From NCBI GenBank assembly GCA_947594425.1, contig CANQED010000003.1:124001-188000 (forward strand): a stretch of 64,000 nt of DNA, given 5' to 3'. Every line of letters begins with the position of its first letter. Position 1 is the stretch's first letter. The notes under the pieces are model-generated. The model was not told the DNA's origin and made no database searches. It was given only the letters and a program-made list of their open reading frames with translations. Below, in pieces: positions 1-7,852 of this stretch. Source of the stretch: an uncultured Ruminiclostridium sp. (GTDB lineage Bacteria > Bacillota > Clostridia > Oscillospirales > Ruminococcaceae). The position numbers and the translations under genes were made by a program.

Positions 1-674
1 TGCCCGCCGAGTTTTACAGCGACAGCACCGACGACGAGGTAAAGAGCACGGTATTATCCGCCGCCAAAGAATACGAGCGGCTCGGAGCCGAGCTTGTGCA
101 GTGCAATATGAGCAGCCTAAAATACGCGGTCGCGGCATATTATCTGATATCGGGCGCCGAGGCGGCGAGCAACCTATCGCGCTTTGACGGGATAAAGTAC
201 GGGCTGCGCGGCGAGGGCAAGAGCTTTGACGAGATGATAAGGGACAGCCGCAGCAAGGGCTTCGGCGCGGAGGTAAAGCGCCGCATACTTCTCGGCAACT
301 ACGCGCTGTCGAGCGGGTACTATGACGCATATTACCGCAAGGCGCTGGCGCTAAAGCAGCTTATTATAAAAGAATACAACGATATATTTGATAAAGCGGA
401 CGTGATACTCACCCCGACCGCGCCCACCGCGGCGTATAAAATAGGCGAGCAGGAGTCCGACCCCGTAAAGATGTACCTTGCGGATATATGCACCGTAACG
501 GTGAATATAGCGTCATTGCCCGCGATATCGCTCCCCTGCGGGTATAACGCGGACGGTATGCCGATAGGTATGTCGCTTGTAGGAAAGCGCTTTGGCGAGG
601 CTGTGCTGATACAGACCGCCGACGCGTACCAAAGAGGCTTTAAGTACGAGCCGAACAAATACACGGGCGCGTAA
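1..674 (+). CDS. gatA: Asp-tRNA(Asn)/Glu-tRNA(Gln) amidotransferase subunit A, C-terminal part
   Basis: The 5' end lies outside the window. The open frame runs from base 3 and reads PAEFYSDSTDDEVKSTVL, followed by a GatA-type C-terminal half with LTPTAPTAAYKIGE and the ending MPIGMSLVGKRFGEA. GatA is the amidase-signature subunit that releases ammonia from glutamine or asparagine for GatB. About 220 of roughly 480 expected residues are visible; the Ser-Ser-Lys catalytic triad is in the missing part. The stop is 19 bases before gatB, and the two surely share a transcript with aspS. gatC, if present, would lie upstream. Confidence 0.95.
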   Translation, partial: PAEFYSDSTDDEVKSTVLSAAKEYERLGAELVQCNMSSLKYAVAAYYLISGAEAASNLSRFDGIKYGLRGEGKSFDEMIRDSRSKGFGAEVKRRILLGNYALSSGYYDAYYRKALALKQLIIKEYNDIFDKADVILTPTAPTAAYKIGEQESDPVKMYLADICTVTVNIASLPAISLPCGYNADGMPIGMSLVGKRFGEAVLIQTADAYQRGFKYEPNKYTGA

Positions 675-693
675 ACGAAAGGAACGGCGAAAT

Positions 694-2118
694 ATGAAGC
701 TATACCCTACCATAGGTCTTGAAATACACGCCGAGCTGCTTACGCAGTCAAAGGTGTTCTGCACCTGTTCGGCACAGTTCGGAGGAGAGCCGAACAGCCG
801 CTGCTGCCCCGTATGCTCGGGACTGCCCGGCACACTGCCCGTGCTTAATGCTAAGGCGGTGGAATATATAATCAAGGCGGGATATATTATGAACTGCGAT
901 ATTTCCCGCTTTACAAAATGGGACAGGAAAAACTACTTTTACCCCGACCTGCCCAAGGCGTACCAGATATCCCAGATGCCGCGCCCCGTCTGCTTAGGCG
1001 GATATGTGGACATCGAGAGCGAGGGCGAGACAAAGCGTATGAGGATAAACCGCATACACCTTGAAGAGGACGCGGGCAAGCTCGTCCACCAAAACCGCGT
1101 CAGCCTTGCGGACTATAACCGCTGCGGCATACCGCTGATAGAAATAGTCACCGAGCCCGATTTTCATTCGGCACAGGACGTGACGGCATTTTTCGAGAAG
1201 ATAAGGCTTATGCTGCAATACGCGGGAGTGTGCGACGGCAGGCTTGAGCAGGGCAGCATGCGCTGCGACGTTAATATTTCCCTCGCCGAAAAGGGTTCGG
1301 ATACACTCGGCACCCGCACCGAGGTCAAAAATCTCAATTCGCTGAAAGCCATTCAGCGCGCGGTGGAATATGAAATTTACCGCCAGACCGAGCTAATAGA
1401 AAACGGCGAAAGAGTGATACAGGAGACCCTGCACTTTAACGACGCTACCGGAGAAACAAGCTCGCTGCGCTCGAAAGAGGACGCGCACGACTATCGCTAT
1501 TTCCCCGACCCCGACATTCCGCCGATAATATTTACCGAGGAGGAGCTCGAGCAGATAAGGGCGGACATCCCGGAAATGCCCCAGCAAAGGTATGACAGAT
1601 ATGTCGGAGAATACGGCATATCCCCCACCGACGCGTCGGTAATAATCAATAATAAGGCGATAAGCGACCTGTTCGATAACGCCGTAAAGGCGTACAACGC
1701 GCCTAAACCGACCGCCTCGTTCATAACCGTTGAGCTTATGCGCAGAATAAATCTCGGAGAGGCAAACGCCGAGGAGCTGCCCTTTGCCGCAAAGGAGCTC
1801 GCGCGGCTGATAGAGCTTGCCGAGACGGGCAAAATATCAAAGGACAACCGCAAGGTGATACTCCGCGAAATGCTCTCGTCGGGTAAGGCTCCCGACGATG
1901 TAGCGGAAGAGCTGCAATTGTGGATAAAAGAGGACAACGCCCTGATAGAAAAGACCGTCGACGAGATACTCGCCGCAAACCCCACCCCCGTGGAGCAATA
2001 CCGCAGCGGGCAGACTAAGGTGTTCGGCTTTCTTATGGGTCAGTGCAATAAGGCGCTAAAGGGCTCGGCTTCGCCCGCCGCGATAAAGCAAATGCTCGAA
2101 AAAAAGCTGAACAGCTGA
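694..2118 (+). CDS. gatB: Asp-tRNA(Asn)/Glu-tRNA(Gln) amidotransferase subunit B
   Basis: 474 residues, full length for the family. GatB binds the mischarged tRNA, activates the Asp or Glu carboxylate with ATP and accepts ammonia from GatA. Visible hallmarks are GLEIHAEL near residue 8, the Cys-rich stretch ending CCPVCSGLPG, the catalytic-domain signature DYRYFPDPD near residue 267, and a C-terminal YqeY-like helical tail ending GQTKVFGFLMGQ. The start is ATG with GAAAGGAACGG upstream. It lies between gatA and aspS (19 bases on each side), so tRNA mischarging and amidation are encoded together. Confidence 0.97.
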   Translation: MKLYPTIGLEIHAELLTQSKVFCTCSAQFGGEPNSRCCPVCSGLPGTLPVLNAKAVEYIIKAGYIMNCDISRFTKWDRKNYFYPDLPKAYQISQMPRPVCLGGYVDIESEGETKRMRINRIHLEEDAGKLVHQNRVSLADYNRCGIPLIEIVTEPDFHSAQDVTAFFEKIRLMLQYAGVCDGRLEQGSMRCDVNISLAEKGSDTLGTRTEVKNLNSLKAIQRAVEYEIYRQTELIENGERVIQETLHFNDATGETSSLRSKEDAHDYRYFPDPDIPPIIFTEEELEQIRADIPEMPQQRYDRYVGEYGISPTDASVIINNKAISDLFDNAVKAYNAPKPTASFITVELMRRINLGEANAEELPFAAKELARLIELAETGKISKDNRKVILREMLSSGKAPDDVAEELQLWIKEDNALIEKTVDEILAANPTPVEQYRSGQTKVFGFLMGQCNKALKGSASPAAIKQMLEKKLNS

Positions 2119-2137
2119 TATACAGAAAGGGATAAAG

Positions 2138-3907
2138 ATGTTTTTAGAAAACAAATACCGCACCCACACCTGCGCGATGTTAAGCGAAAAGGATATAGGC
2201 AGCACCGTAAGAGTCGCGGGCTGGGTGGAGAATATCCGCGATCACGGGGGGATAAAATTTATCGACCTGAGGGATCATTACGGCTATGTGCAGATAACCT
2301 TTCAGAAAAACGAGGCTCTGCTCGAGGGCGTAAATAAAGAATGCGCCATAACCGTGTCGGGCTCTGTGATAAAGCGCAGCGAGGACACCTATAACGACAA
2401 GATAGCCACCGGCACTATAGAGATATCCGCCGACAGCCTCGAGATACTCGGCGAGGTGCTGTGCGAGCAGTTGCCGTTTGAAATAAGCTCCTCGACAGAG
2501 ACAAAAGAGGACATACGGCTAAAATACCGCTATCTTGACCTTAGAAATCAAAAGATGCACAATAATATCATACTGCGCAGCGAGGTAATATCCTTTTTGC
2601 GCAGAAAGATGACTGATATGGGCTTTTTGGAGATACAAACGCCGATATTGTCGACGAGCTCGCCCGAGGGCGCAAGGGATTATCTTATCCCTAGCAGAAA
2701 GCACCACGGCAAATTCTACGCCCTGCCGCAGGCTCCGCAGATATTTAAGCAATTGCTTATGGTGTCGGGCTTTGACAAATACTTTCAGATAGCGCCGTGT
2801 TTTCGCGACGAGGACGCGCGCGCGGACCGCTCGCCGGGAGAATTTTATCAGCTTGACTTTGAGATGGCTTTTGCGACGCAGGAGGACGTTTTCGCGGTGG
2901 CGGAAGAAGTACTTTACGACGCGTTTACTAAGTTTACAAATAAAAAGGTATCGCCCGCGCCCTTTAAGCGTATTCCCTACGCCGAGGCTATGCTGAAATA
3001 CGGCACCGACAAGCCCGACCTGCGCAACCCGCTTATTATTACCGAGCTGTCGGACTTGTTCGTAAACAGCGACTTTAAGCCGTTTTGCAATAAATGTGTG
3101 CGCGGCATAAGAGTGCCGCAGATGGCGGGCAAGTCAAAGGGCTTTTTCGAGAAGATGGAGGCTTTTGCGCGCGATATCGGCATGAAAGGGCTCGGATATG
3201 TAAAGGTAGCCGAGGACTTTTCCTACCTCGGACCGATAGACAAGTTTTTAAGCGACGAGCAGCGTGCCGAGCTTAAGACAAGGTGCGCGCTAGAGGTCGG
3301 GGACGTGCTGTACTTTATCGCCGACGAGCCGAAAATCGCGCCTAAGCTTGCGGGACAGATAAGGAATGAAGTCGCAAGGCGTATGGAGCTTATAAAGGAC
3401 GACAGCTTTGAGCTTTGCTTTATAGTCGACTTTCCTATGTATGAGGAGGACGAGGAGACCGGCAAGATAATCTTTACGCATAACCCGTTTTCTATGCCGC
3501 AGGGCGGTCTTGAGGCGCTCAATGAGAAAGACCCGCTTGAAATACTTGCATATCAATACGATATAGTCTGCAACGGCGTAGAATTGTCAAGCGGCGCGGT
3601 AAGAAACCACCGCCCCGAGATAATGGTAAAGGCGTTCGAGATAGCGGGCTATACCGAGCAGGACGTCGCCGAGAAATTCGGCGCGCTGTACAGCGCGTTC
3701 AGATACGGCGCACCGCCCCACGCGGGCATGGCTCCCGGAGTGGATCGTATGCTTATGCTCTTTACCGAGGAGGAAAGTATACGAGAGGTAATAGCCTTTC
3801 CTATGAATTCAAACGCGCAGGATCTGCTTCTCGGCGCACCCACCGAGGTAACGGAGCAGCAGCTCCGCGAGGTGCATATCAAGGTAAGGCAAAAGCCGAA
3901 TAATTAA
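2138..3907 (+). CDS. aspS: Aspartyl-tRNA synthetase, bacterial type, probably non-discriminating
   Basis: 589 residues, normal for bacterial AspRS. The order is an N-terminal OB-fold (VAGWVENIRDHGG), class II motif 2 (FRDEDARADRSPGEFYQ), the bacterial GAD insertion (about residues 285-410) and motif 3 (GVDRMLMLF). The OB-fold has His in the RDHGG position where discriminating enzymes usually have Leu; known work on Pseudomonas AspRS links His there to charging of both tRNA-Asp and tRNA-Asn. Adjacency to gatAB fits a two-step Asn-tRNA route. The biochemical specificity is inference. Confidence 0.95.
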   Translation: MFLENKYRTHTCAMLSEKDIGSTVRVAGWVENIRDHGGIKFIDLRDHYGYVQITFQKNEALLEGVNKECAITVSGSVIKRSEDTYNDKIATGTIEISADSLEILGEVLCEQLPFEISSSTETKEDIRLKYRYLDLRNQKMHNNIILRSEVISFLRRKMTDMGFLEIQTPILSTSSPEGARDYLIPSRKHHGKFYALPQAPQIFKQLLMVSGFDKYFQIAPCFRDEDARADRSPGEFYQLDFEMAFATQEDVFAVAEEVLYDAFTKFTNKKVSPAPFKRIPYAEAMLKYGTDKPDLRNPLIITELSDLFVNSDFKPFCNKCVRGIRVPQMAGKSKGFFEKMEAFARDIGMKGLGYVKVAEDFSYLGPIDKFLSDEQRAELKTRCALEVGDVLYFIADEPKIAPKLAGQIRNEVARRMELIKDDSFELCFIVDFPMYEEDEETGKIIFTHNPFSMPQGGLEALNEKDPLEILAYQYDIVCNGVELSSGAVRNHRPEIMVKAFEIAGYTEQDVAEKFGALYSAFRYGAPPHAGMAPGVDRMLMLFTEEESIREVIAFPMNSNAQDLLLGAPTEVTEQQLREVHIKVRQKPNN

Positions 3908-3946
3908 GGCAGACTTGAGCCGCATATAATTTAAGTTATAAAATCG

Positions 3947-3978
3947 ACCCGCTTAAAGCTTTTAAGCGGGTTTAGTTT
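3947..3978 (+). terminator. Rho-independent terminator after gatAB-aspS
   Basis: Perfect 11-bp stem (3947-3957 with 3961-3971) around a 3-base loop, followed by a T-rich tail (TTTAGTTTG). It lies 40 bases after the aspS stop. Confidence 0.85.
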
Positions 3979-3987
3979 GTGTAAAAG

Positions 3988-4097
3988 GCAATTTGAGAAA
4001 TAAGCTACGGGGTAAAAACATCAGGTTTTTGCCCCCATTTGAAATAGGTCTCCATTTAAAAATGCTTAAGCATACGCTTAAGCATTTTTAAATGGAG
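3988..4097. repeat. Structured repeat, copy 1 (62-nt conserved module plus 21-bp perfect hairpin)
   Basis: Bases 3988-4049 match 63399-63460 at 58 of 62 positions. The module contains an internal hairpin (GGGGTAAAAAC with GTTTTTGCCCC, one T/G pair, loop ATCAG). Directly after it comes a perfect 21-bp inverted repeat, 4050-4070 with 4077-4097, loop CATACG. The right arm overlaps the CCA end and discriminator base of tRNA-Thr. The hairpin sequence is unrelated to the hairpin of copy 2 although its position is the same. It could be a small mobile element, an RNA, or a terminator for the tRNA on the minus strand. Confidence 0.8.
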
Positions 4098-4168
4098 CTG
4101 GTGAACGGACTCGAACCCCCGACCTGCGCATTACGAATGCGCTGCTCTACCGACTGAGCTACACCAGC
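4093..4168 (-). tRNA. tRNA-Thr (anticodon CGT)
   Basis: On the minus strand a complete 76-nt cloverleaf: acceptor GCTGGTG pairs with CACCAGC, D-arm GCTC-GAGC, anticodon stem GCGCA-TGCGC around loop TTCGTAA (anticodon CGT, reads ACG), T-arm with TTCGAGT, discriminator T and encoded CCA. It is expressed from a consensus promoter at 4453-4481, through the damaged copy at 4286-4339. Confidence 0.95.
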
Positions 4169-4285
4169 ATATTAAATTGTTGTGGCGATACCGCCGGTTG
4201 AAACTATTGGCAGAACGTTCATTATACCCGTGCCATTGAACCAAAATATTCACAAGACCCGCGACCGCCGCGTCTGCCTATAGAC

Positions 4286-4339
4286 ACCCCCGACCTGCGC
4301 ATTACGAATGCGCTGCTCTACCGACTGAGCTACACCGGC
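4286..4339 (-). pseudogene. Truncated tRNA-Thr(CGT) copy lacking T-arm and 3' acceptor
   Basis: A 51-nt stretch (4286-4336) is identical to 4115-4165 of the intact tRNA, covering D-arm, anticodon arm and variable loop. The 5' acceptor strand is GCCGGTG instead of GCTGGTG. Downstream on the minus strand the T-arm and the matching 3' acceptor CACCGGC are absent; unrelated sequence with a small GTCT/AGAC hairpin follows. It is closer to the promoter than the intact gene, so it should be transcribed in the same precursor. Confidence 0.85.
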
Positions 4340-4452
4340 AATATGAAATACAAATATCTTGTCGAATTTTAAAACCGCACTTGCAAATAGGCGGAGAATG
4401 TGGTACAATAGATAATGACAAAATATGTGCATAGCTTTTTTACAGCTTATTT

Positions 4453-4481
4453 ATTATACTATATTTTTTATCGGTTGTCAA
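4453..4481 (-). promoter_or_regulatory. Consensus sigma-A promoter for the tRNA-Thr region
   Basis: On the minus strand TTGACA (4476-4481) and TATAAT (4453-4458) are separated by exactly 17 bases. Nothing but the two tRNA-Thr copies lies downstream. Confidence 0.85.
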
Positions 4482-4512
4482 GACCAAAAATAAAATTAAG
4501 GTCGGTGATAAT

Positions 4513-5901
4513 TTGGAGGTTTTACGCAAGCTCGCTCCATATATAGTCGGCGCTTTAGTGTCGGCGATATTTTTGATACTTGCCGCGGCGGTGATAATTT
4601 CGGGCGGCAGAGGCGACGCGGGGATATTCGGATACGGGATATATTTGGTCGAAAATAACGACTTTGAGGGGCTCGAAAGGGGGACGGCCGCGTTTGCGCA
4701 GTTCGTTCCCGCGGAAGAGATAGTCAAGGAAGATGTTATAGTATTTCGCGACCGTCAGAGCGGCGATACAAAATTTGGGAAAGTGTCGGACGTTTCTACC
4801 CAAAACGGCCTTGTTATCACTGTGTCCGCCGACAACGGCGCGGCTAAGGTCAGCCGCAGCAACTATATCTCCAAGATAATAGGGCAAAATTTTGCCGTCG
4901 GCGCGGTGATAGGCTTTGCGCGCTCGCCTTTCGGGCTGGTGACGTTTGTCCTGCTGCCTATAGCGGGCTTTGTCGCGTTTTACCTTGTGCGCCGCAGATT
5001 TGAGAAAAAATACGACGATGAGTATTACGACGACGAATACTATGATGATGAGTATGACGACGAATACTACGATGACGACGATTATGACGACGAATATTAC
5101 GATGATGACGAGTATTATGACGACGATGATTACGACGACGAATATTATGATGACGAATACGAGGATGAGGGCTCAAAGGACGCCGCTCCCCCGCCCGTAA
5201 AGTCGGAGGCGGATAAGGCTGCGGCCGCAAAACCTGCGGCTCCTACACCTGCACCTGCCGCTCCTGCGCCCGCTAAACCTGCGGCTCCCGCGCAACCCGC
5301 ACCCGCTAAGCCTGCGACACCTGCACCTGCAAAGCCTGCGACACCTGCACCTGCAAAACCTGCGGCACCTGCGCCTGCTAAACCTGCGGCACCTGCGCCT
5401 GCTAAACCTGCGGCACCTGCACAACCTGCGCCCGCTAAGTCTGCGGCTCCTGCGCAACCTGCGCCTGCTAAACCTGCGGCTCCCGCGCAACCCGCACCCG
5501 CAAAGCCTGTTGCACCCACTCCTGCGCCCGCTAAGCCTGCTGCACCTACACAACCTGCACCCGCTAAGCCTGCGGCTCCCACACCCGCACCACAGCCTGC
5601 ACCTGCAAAACCTGCAACACCTGCACAACCTGCGCCCGCAAAGCCAGCAGCAGCCGTGCAACCCGCACCCGCTAAGCCTGCGGCACCCGCACAACCTGCA
5701 CCTGCTAAGCCCACGGCGCCCGCACAGCCCGCACCCGCTAAGCCTGCGGCTCCCGCTCCCGCAAAACCTGCGGCACCTGCGCAACCTACACCCGCTAAGC
5801 CTGCGGCACCTGCACAACCTGCACCCACACAACCCTCTCCCGCTAAACCTGCGGCACCCGCGCAGCCGACTGCTCCGACGGACGGGCAGAATAAAGCATA
5901 A
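4513..5901 (+). CDS. SipW-like signal peptidase I homologue without catalytic residues, with acidic and Pro/Ala/Lys repeat tails
   Basis: 462 residues from a TTG start (weak upstream AAGG, start uncertain). Residues 8-30 are a membrane helix. Residues 30-135 follow the ER-type (SipW) signal peptidase pattern: where the family has LSGSMEP this protein has LVENNDFEG, and where it has TKGDAN it has TVSADNGAA, so the nucleophilic Ser is missing. A second helix follows (about 137-160, SPFGLVTFVLLPIAG). Residues 165-217 are almost only Asp, Glu and Tyr; residues 235-450 are imperfect PAKPAAPAQPA repeats. The protein likely sits in the membrane with both low-complexity tails on one side. I infer a scaffold or pseudoprotease role; an active protease is unlikely. 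It is a single-gene unit with its own terminator. Confidence 0.7.
   Translation: MEVLRKLAPYIVGALVSAIFLILAAAVIISGGRGDAGIFGYGIYLVENNDFEGLERGTAAFAQFVPAEEIVKEDVIVFRDRQSGDTKFGKVSDVSTQNGLVITVSADNGAAKVSRSNYISKIIGQNFAVGAVIGFARSPFGLVTFVLLPIAGFVAFYLVRRRFEKKYDDEYYDDEYYDDEYDDEYYDDDDYDDEYYDDDEYYDDDDYDDEYYDDEYEDEGSKDAAPPPVKSEADKAAAAKPAAPTPAPAAPAPAKPAAPAQPAPAKPATPAPAKPATPAPAKPAAPAPAKPAAPAPAKPAAPAQPAPAKSAAPAQPAPAKPAAPAQPAPAKPVAPTPAPAKPAAPTQPAPAKPAAPTPAPQPAPAKPATPAQPAPAKPAAAVQPAPAKPAAPAQPAPAKPTAPAQPAPAKPAAPAPAKPAAPAQPTPAKPAAPAQPAPTQPSPAKPAAPAQPTAPTDGQNKA
5225..5870 (+). repeat. Tandem repeat coding for PAKPAAPAQPA units
   Basis: The 3' half of the preceding gene is a run of imperfect repeats of about 18-36 bases built on GCTAAACCTGCGGC and GCACAACCTGCACC blocks. 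Such DNA readily changes length by slippage, so repeat number probably differs between strains. The frame stays open throughout. Confidence 0.85.
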
Positions 5902-5906
5902 TAACT

Positions 5907-5935
5907 AAATGACCGCTGTATCGGCGGTCATTTGT
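5907..5935 (+). terminator. Rho-independent terminator
   Basis: 10-bp stem AAATGACCGC (5907-5916) with GCGGTCATTT (5924-5933), then TTGTT. It closes the unit of the signal-peptidase-like gene. Confidence 0.75.
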
Positions 5936-5956
5936 TAATAGAGGTATTGAATTGAC

Positions 5957-6661
5957 ATGAACGAACAATTTTCGCGCACCGAGCTTATCCTCGGAGAAAA
6001 GGCTATGCAAAAGCTATCGCGCTCGCGGGTAGCCGTGTTCGGCTTAGGCGGAGTCGGCGGTCAGGCGGCGGAGGCGCTGTGCCGAGGCGGTATAGGCGCG
6101 CTCGACCTTGTAGACTATGACACGGTGAGCCTTTCTAACCTAAACAGGCAAATATTTGCCGACCATGACACGGTGGGGATGTACAAGACCGACGCGGCTA
6201 AATTGCGGCTTATGAAAATAAACCCCGAGCTGAAATTAACGCCCCACCGCGTGTTTTTCCTCCCCGATACGGAATTTTCGCTGAACGGATACGACTATAT
6301 CGTCGACGCGGTGGACAATGTCACCGCTAAGCTTGAGCTTGTGCAAAGAGCGCGGTCGAGCGGCGTCCCGATAATAAGCTCTATGGGCACGGGCAACAAG
6401 CTCGACCCGACTAAGCTATGCGTAGCGAATATATATGAAACGTCGGTCTGCCCGCTCGCGCGAATAATGCGCCGCGAGCTCAAAAAGCGCGGTATAGAGC
6501 GGCTTAAGGTGGTATACTCCAGCGAGGAGCCCATTATCCCCGCAAGCGGCGGCGAAAATACGCGTAAGCCTACCCCCGGCAGCGTGTCTTTCGTCCCTCC
6601 CGCGGCGGGGCTGATAATAGCGGGAGAGGTCATAAAAGACCTGATAAGGAGCGAAAAATGA
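5957..6661 (+). CDS. tcdA: tRNA threonylcarbamoyladenosine dehydratase (ThiF/E1 family)
   Basis: 234 residues. An E1-like ATP-dependent enzyme that cyclises t6A to ct6A at position 37 of ANN-reading tRNAs. The N-terminus LGEKAMQKLSRSRVAVFGLG carries the nucleotide-binding GLGGVGG near residue 30. DYDTVSLSNLNRQIF and DAVDNVTAKLELV are the other family blocks, and the spacing matches TcdA/YgdL rather than ThiF or MoeB. The last four bases overlap the start of ogt (ATGA), giving a three-gene tcdA-ogt-alkD unit. No promoter was pinned down between the terminator at 5935 and the start. Confidence 0.9.
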   Translation: MNEQFSRTELILGEKAMQKLSRSRVAVFGLGGVGGQAAEALCRGGIGALDLVDYDTVSLSNLNRQIFADHDTVGMYKTDAAKLRLMKINPELKLTPHRVFFLPDTEFSLNGYDYIVDAVDNVTAKLELVQRARSSGVPIISSMGTGNKLDPTKLCVANIYETSVCPLARIMRRELKKRGIERLKVVYSSEEPIIPASGGENTRKPTPGSVSFVPPAAGLIIAGEVIKDLIRSEK

Positions 6662-7122
6662 CGAATTACGCACTTACCGTAAAAATGCCCGATATCCCGC
6701 ACACGCTGACGGCTTACTCCGACGGGGATAATCTCACGGCGATAGTCTTTGACTGCAAAGAATCAGACAAGCCCGACGATATATGCCTTACGGCAGAAAA
6801 GCAGCTTAAAGAATACTTTGCGGGAAAGCGCAAGGCGTTCTCGGTGCCGTATACGCTTTACGGCGGGGAATTTTTTAAGGCGGTGATGAGGGCGGCGGCG
6901 CTTATCCCATACGGACACACCGCCACATACGGAAATATCGCCCTTTCGGCGGGGTACAATAACGCCGCCCGCGCCGTCGGAAACGCGCTGTGCAAGAACC
7001 CGCTGCCTATAATAATTCCCTGCCACAGAATTTTACCTAAAAGCGGCGGGTTAGGTAATTACTTCGGCGGAAAATTGAATGATATAAAAGAATACCTGCT
7101 CAAAACGGAGGGGATAATATGA
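6658..7122 (+). CDS. ogt: Methylated-DNA--protein-cysteine methyltransferase
   Basis: 154 residues. A suicide repair protein that moves the methyl group from O6-methylguanine to its own Cys. The active-site motif IPCHRI is at about residues 119-124, preceded by the helix-turn-helix and arginine-finger block (IPYGHTATYGNIA, ARAVGNAL) and followed by GGLGNYFGGKLNDIKEYLL, all typical of Ogt. There is no Ada-type N-terminal regulatory domain. It overlaps both neighbours by ATGA, so it is translationally coupled to a DNA alkylation repair glycosylase. Confidence 0.95.
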   Translation: MTNYALTVKMPDIPHTLTAYSDGDNLTAIVFDCKESDKPDDICLTAEKQLKEYFAGKRKAFSVPYTLYGGEFFKAVMRAAALIPYGHTATYGNIALSAGYNNAARAVGNALCKNPLPIIIPCHRILPKSGGLGNYFGGKLNDIKEYLLKTEGII

Positions 7123-7802
7123 TAGACGAGAAAGCGCTGCGCGAGCGGCTGTATTCGCTCTCGGACGAGAAGTACCGCGAATTTAACAAGAGTATAGTCC
7201 GCACCTGCAAATTGCCGTATATCGGCGTTCGCACCCCGGAGCTGAAAAGGATAGCAAAGGAGCTGTCGCCGCAGTATGCCGAGCTTTTCGCCCTCCCCGC
7301 AGACAGCTATGAAGAGCTGCTTATAAAGGGGCTCGCGGTCGCTATGGCTAAAGCGCCGCTGGGGGAAAAGCTGCCCTACATACAGCGCTACGCCGCGCTT
7401 ATCGACAACTGGGCGGCGTGCGACCTTTTCTGCTCCGCGCTGAAAGTAAAAAAGGACGAGCGGGATATGCTGTCCGAGCTTATCGACGGTATGCTTTTCT
7501 CGGATGAAGAATATATCGCGAGGGTGGGGATAGTGCTGTTTTTCTCCAATTTTAAGGGGGAAAGCGACGCACGCCGCGCCTTTGCCGCCTACGAGCGCAT
7601 ACAGCCCGGGCGGTACTATGTAGATATGGCAATAGCGTGGGGAATTTCGGTGTACTGCGTATACTTCCCCGCCCTAACGGCAGAATTTCTCGAAACTTGC
7701 ACCCTCTGCGCGGATATAAAGAAAAAAGCCGCGCAGAAGATACGCGACAGCAGGAGGGTGGATATTGAGATAAAGGAGAGGGCGACTAAAGCTTGTAGAT
7801 AA
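7119..7802 (+). CDS. AlkD-like DNA alkylation repair protein (HEAT-like repeats)
   Basis: 227 residues. Related to the AlkC/AlkD glycosylases that excise N3- and N7-alkylated purines with a stack of HEAT-like helices. Family features are VRTPELKRIAKEL near residue 38, the core block IDNWAACDLFC near residue 90 and the basic C-terminal helix (KKKAAQKIRDSRR). DNW supplies the conserved Asp-Asn-Trp region of this fold. It follows ogt with a 4-base overlap, so the two alkylation-repair activities are co-translated. Confidence 0.88.
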   Translation: MIDEKALRERLYSLSDEKYREFNKSIVRTCKLPYIGVRTPELKRIAKELSPQYAELFALPADSYEELLIKGLAVAMAKAPLGEKLPYIQRYAALIDNWAACDLFCSALKVKKDERDMLSELIDGMLFSDEEYIARVGIVLFFSNFKGESDARRAFAAYERIQPGRYYVDMAIAWGISVYCVYFPALTAEFLETCTLCADIKKKAAQKIRDSRRVDIEIKERATKACR

Positions 7803-7816
7803 AAAGACGAATAATT

Positions 7817-7850
7817 AAGGCGGGCTTGTATAAGTCCCGCCTTTTTGGGT
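7817..7850 (+). terminator. Rho-independent terminator after tcdA-ogt-alkD
   Basis: AAGGCGGGCTT (7817-7827) pairs with AAG-T-CCCGCCTT (7832-7843), one bulged T, loop GTAT, followed by TTTTGGG. Confidence 0.85.
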
Positions 7851-7852
7851 CA

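Noticed and set aside
4286..4339. Second functional tRNA-Thr
   Set aside because: The T-arm and the 3' acceptor strand are missing, so no cloverleaf can form.
5225..5870. GC-rich direct repeats and long antisense frames rich in Gly/Ala
   Set aside because: They are the mirror of the PAKPA repeat-coding sequence; the antisense frames have no ribosome site or family similarity.
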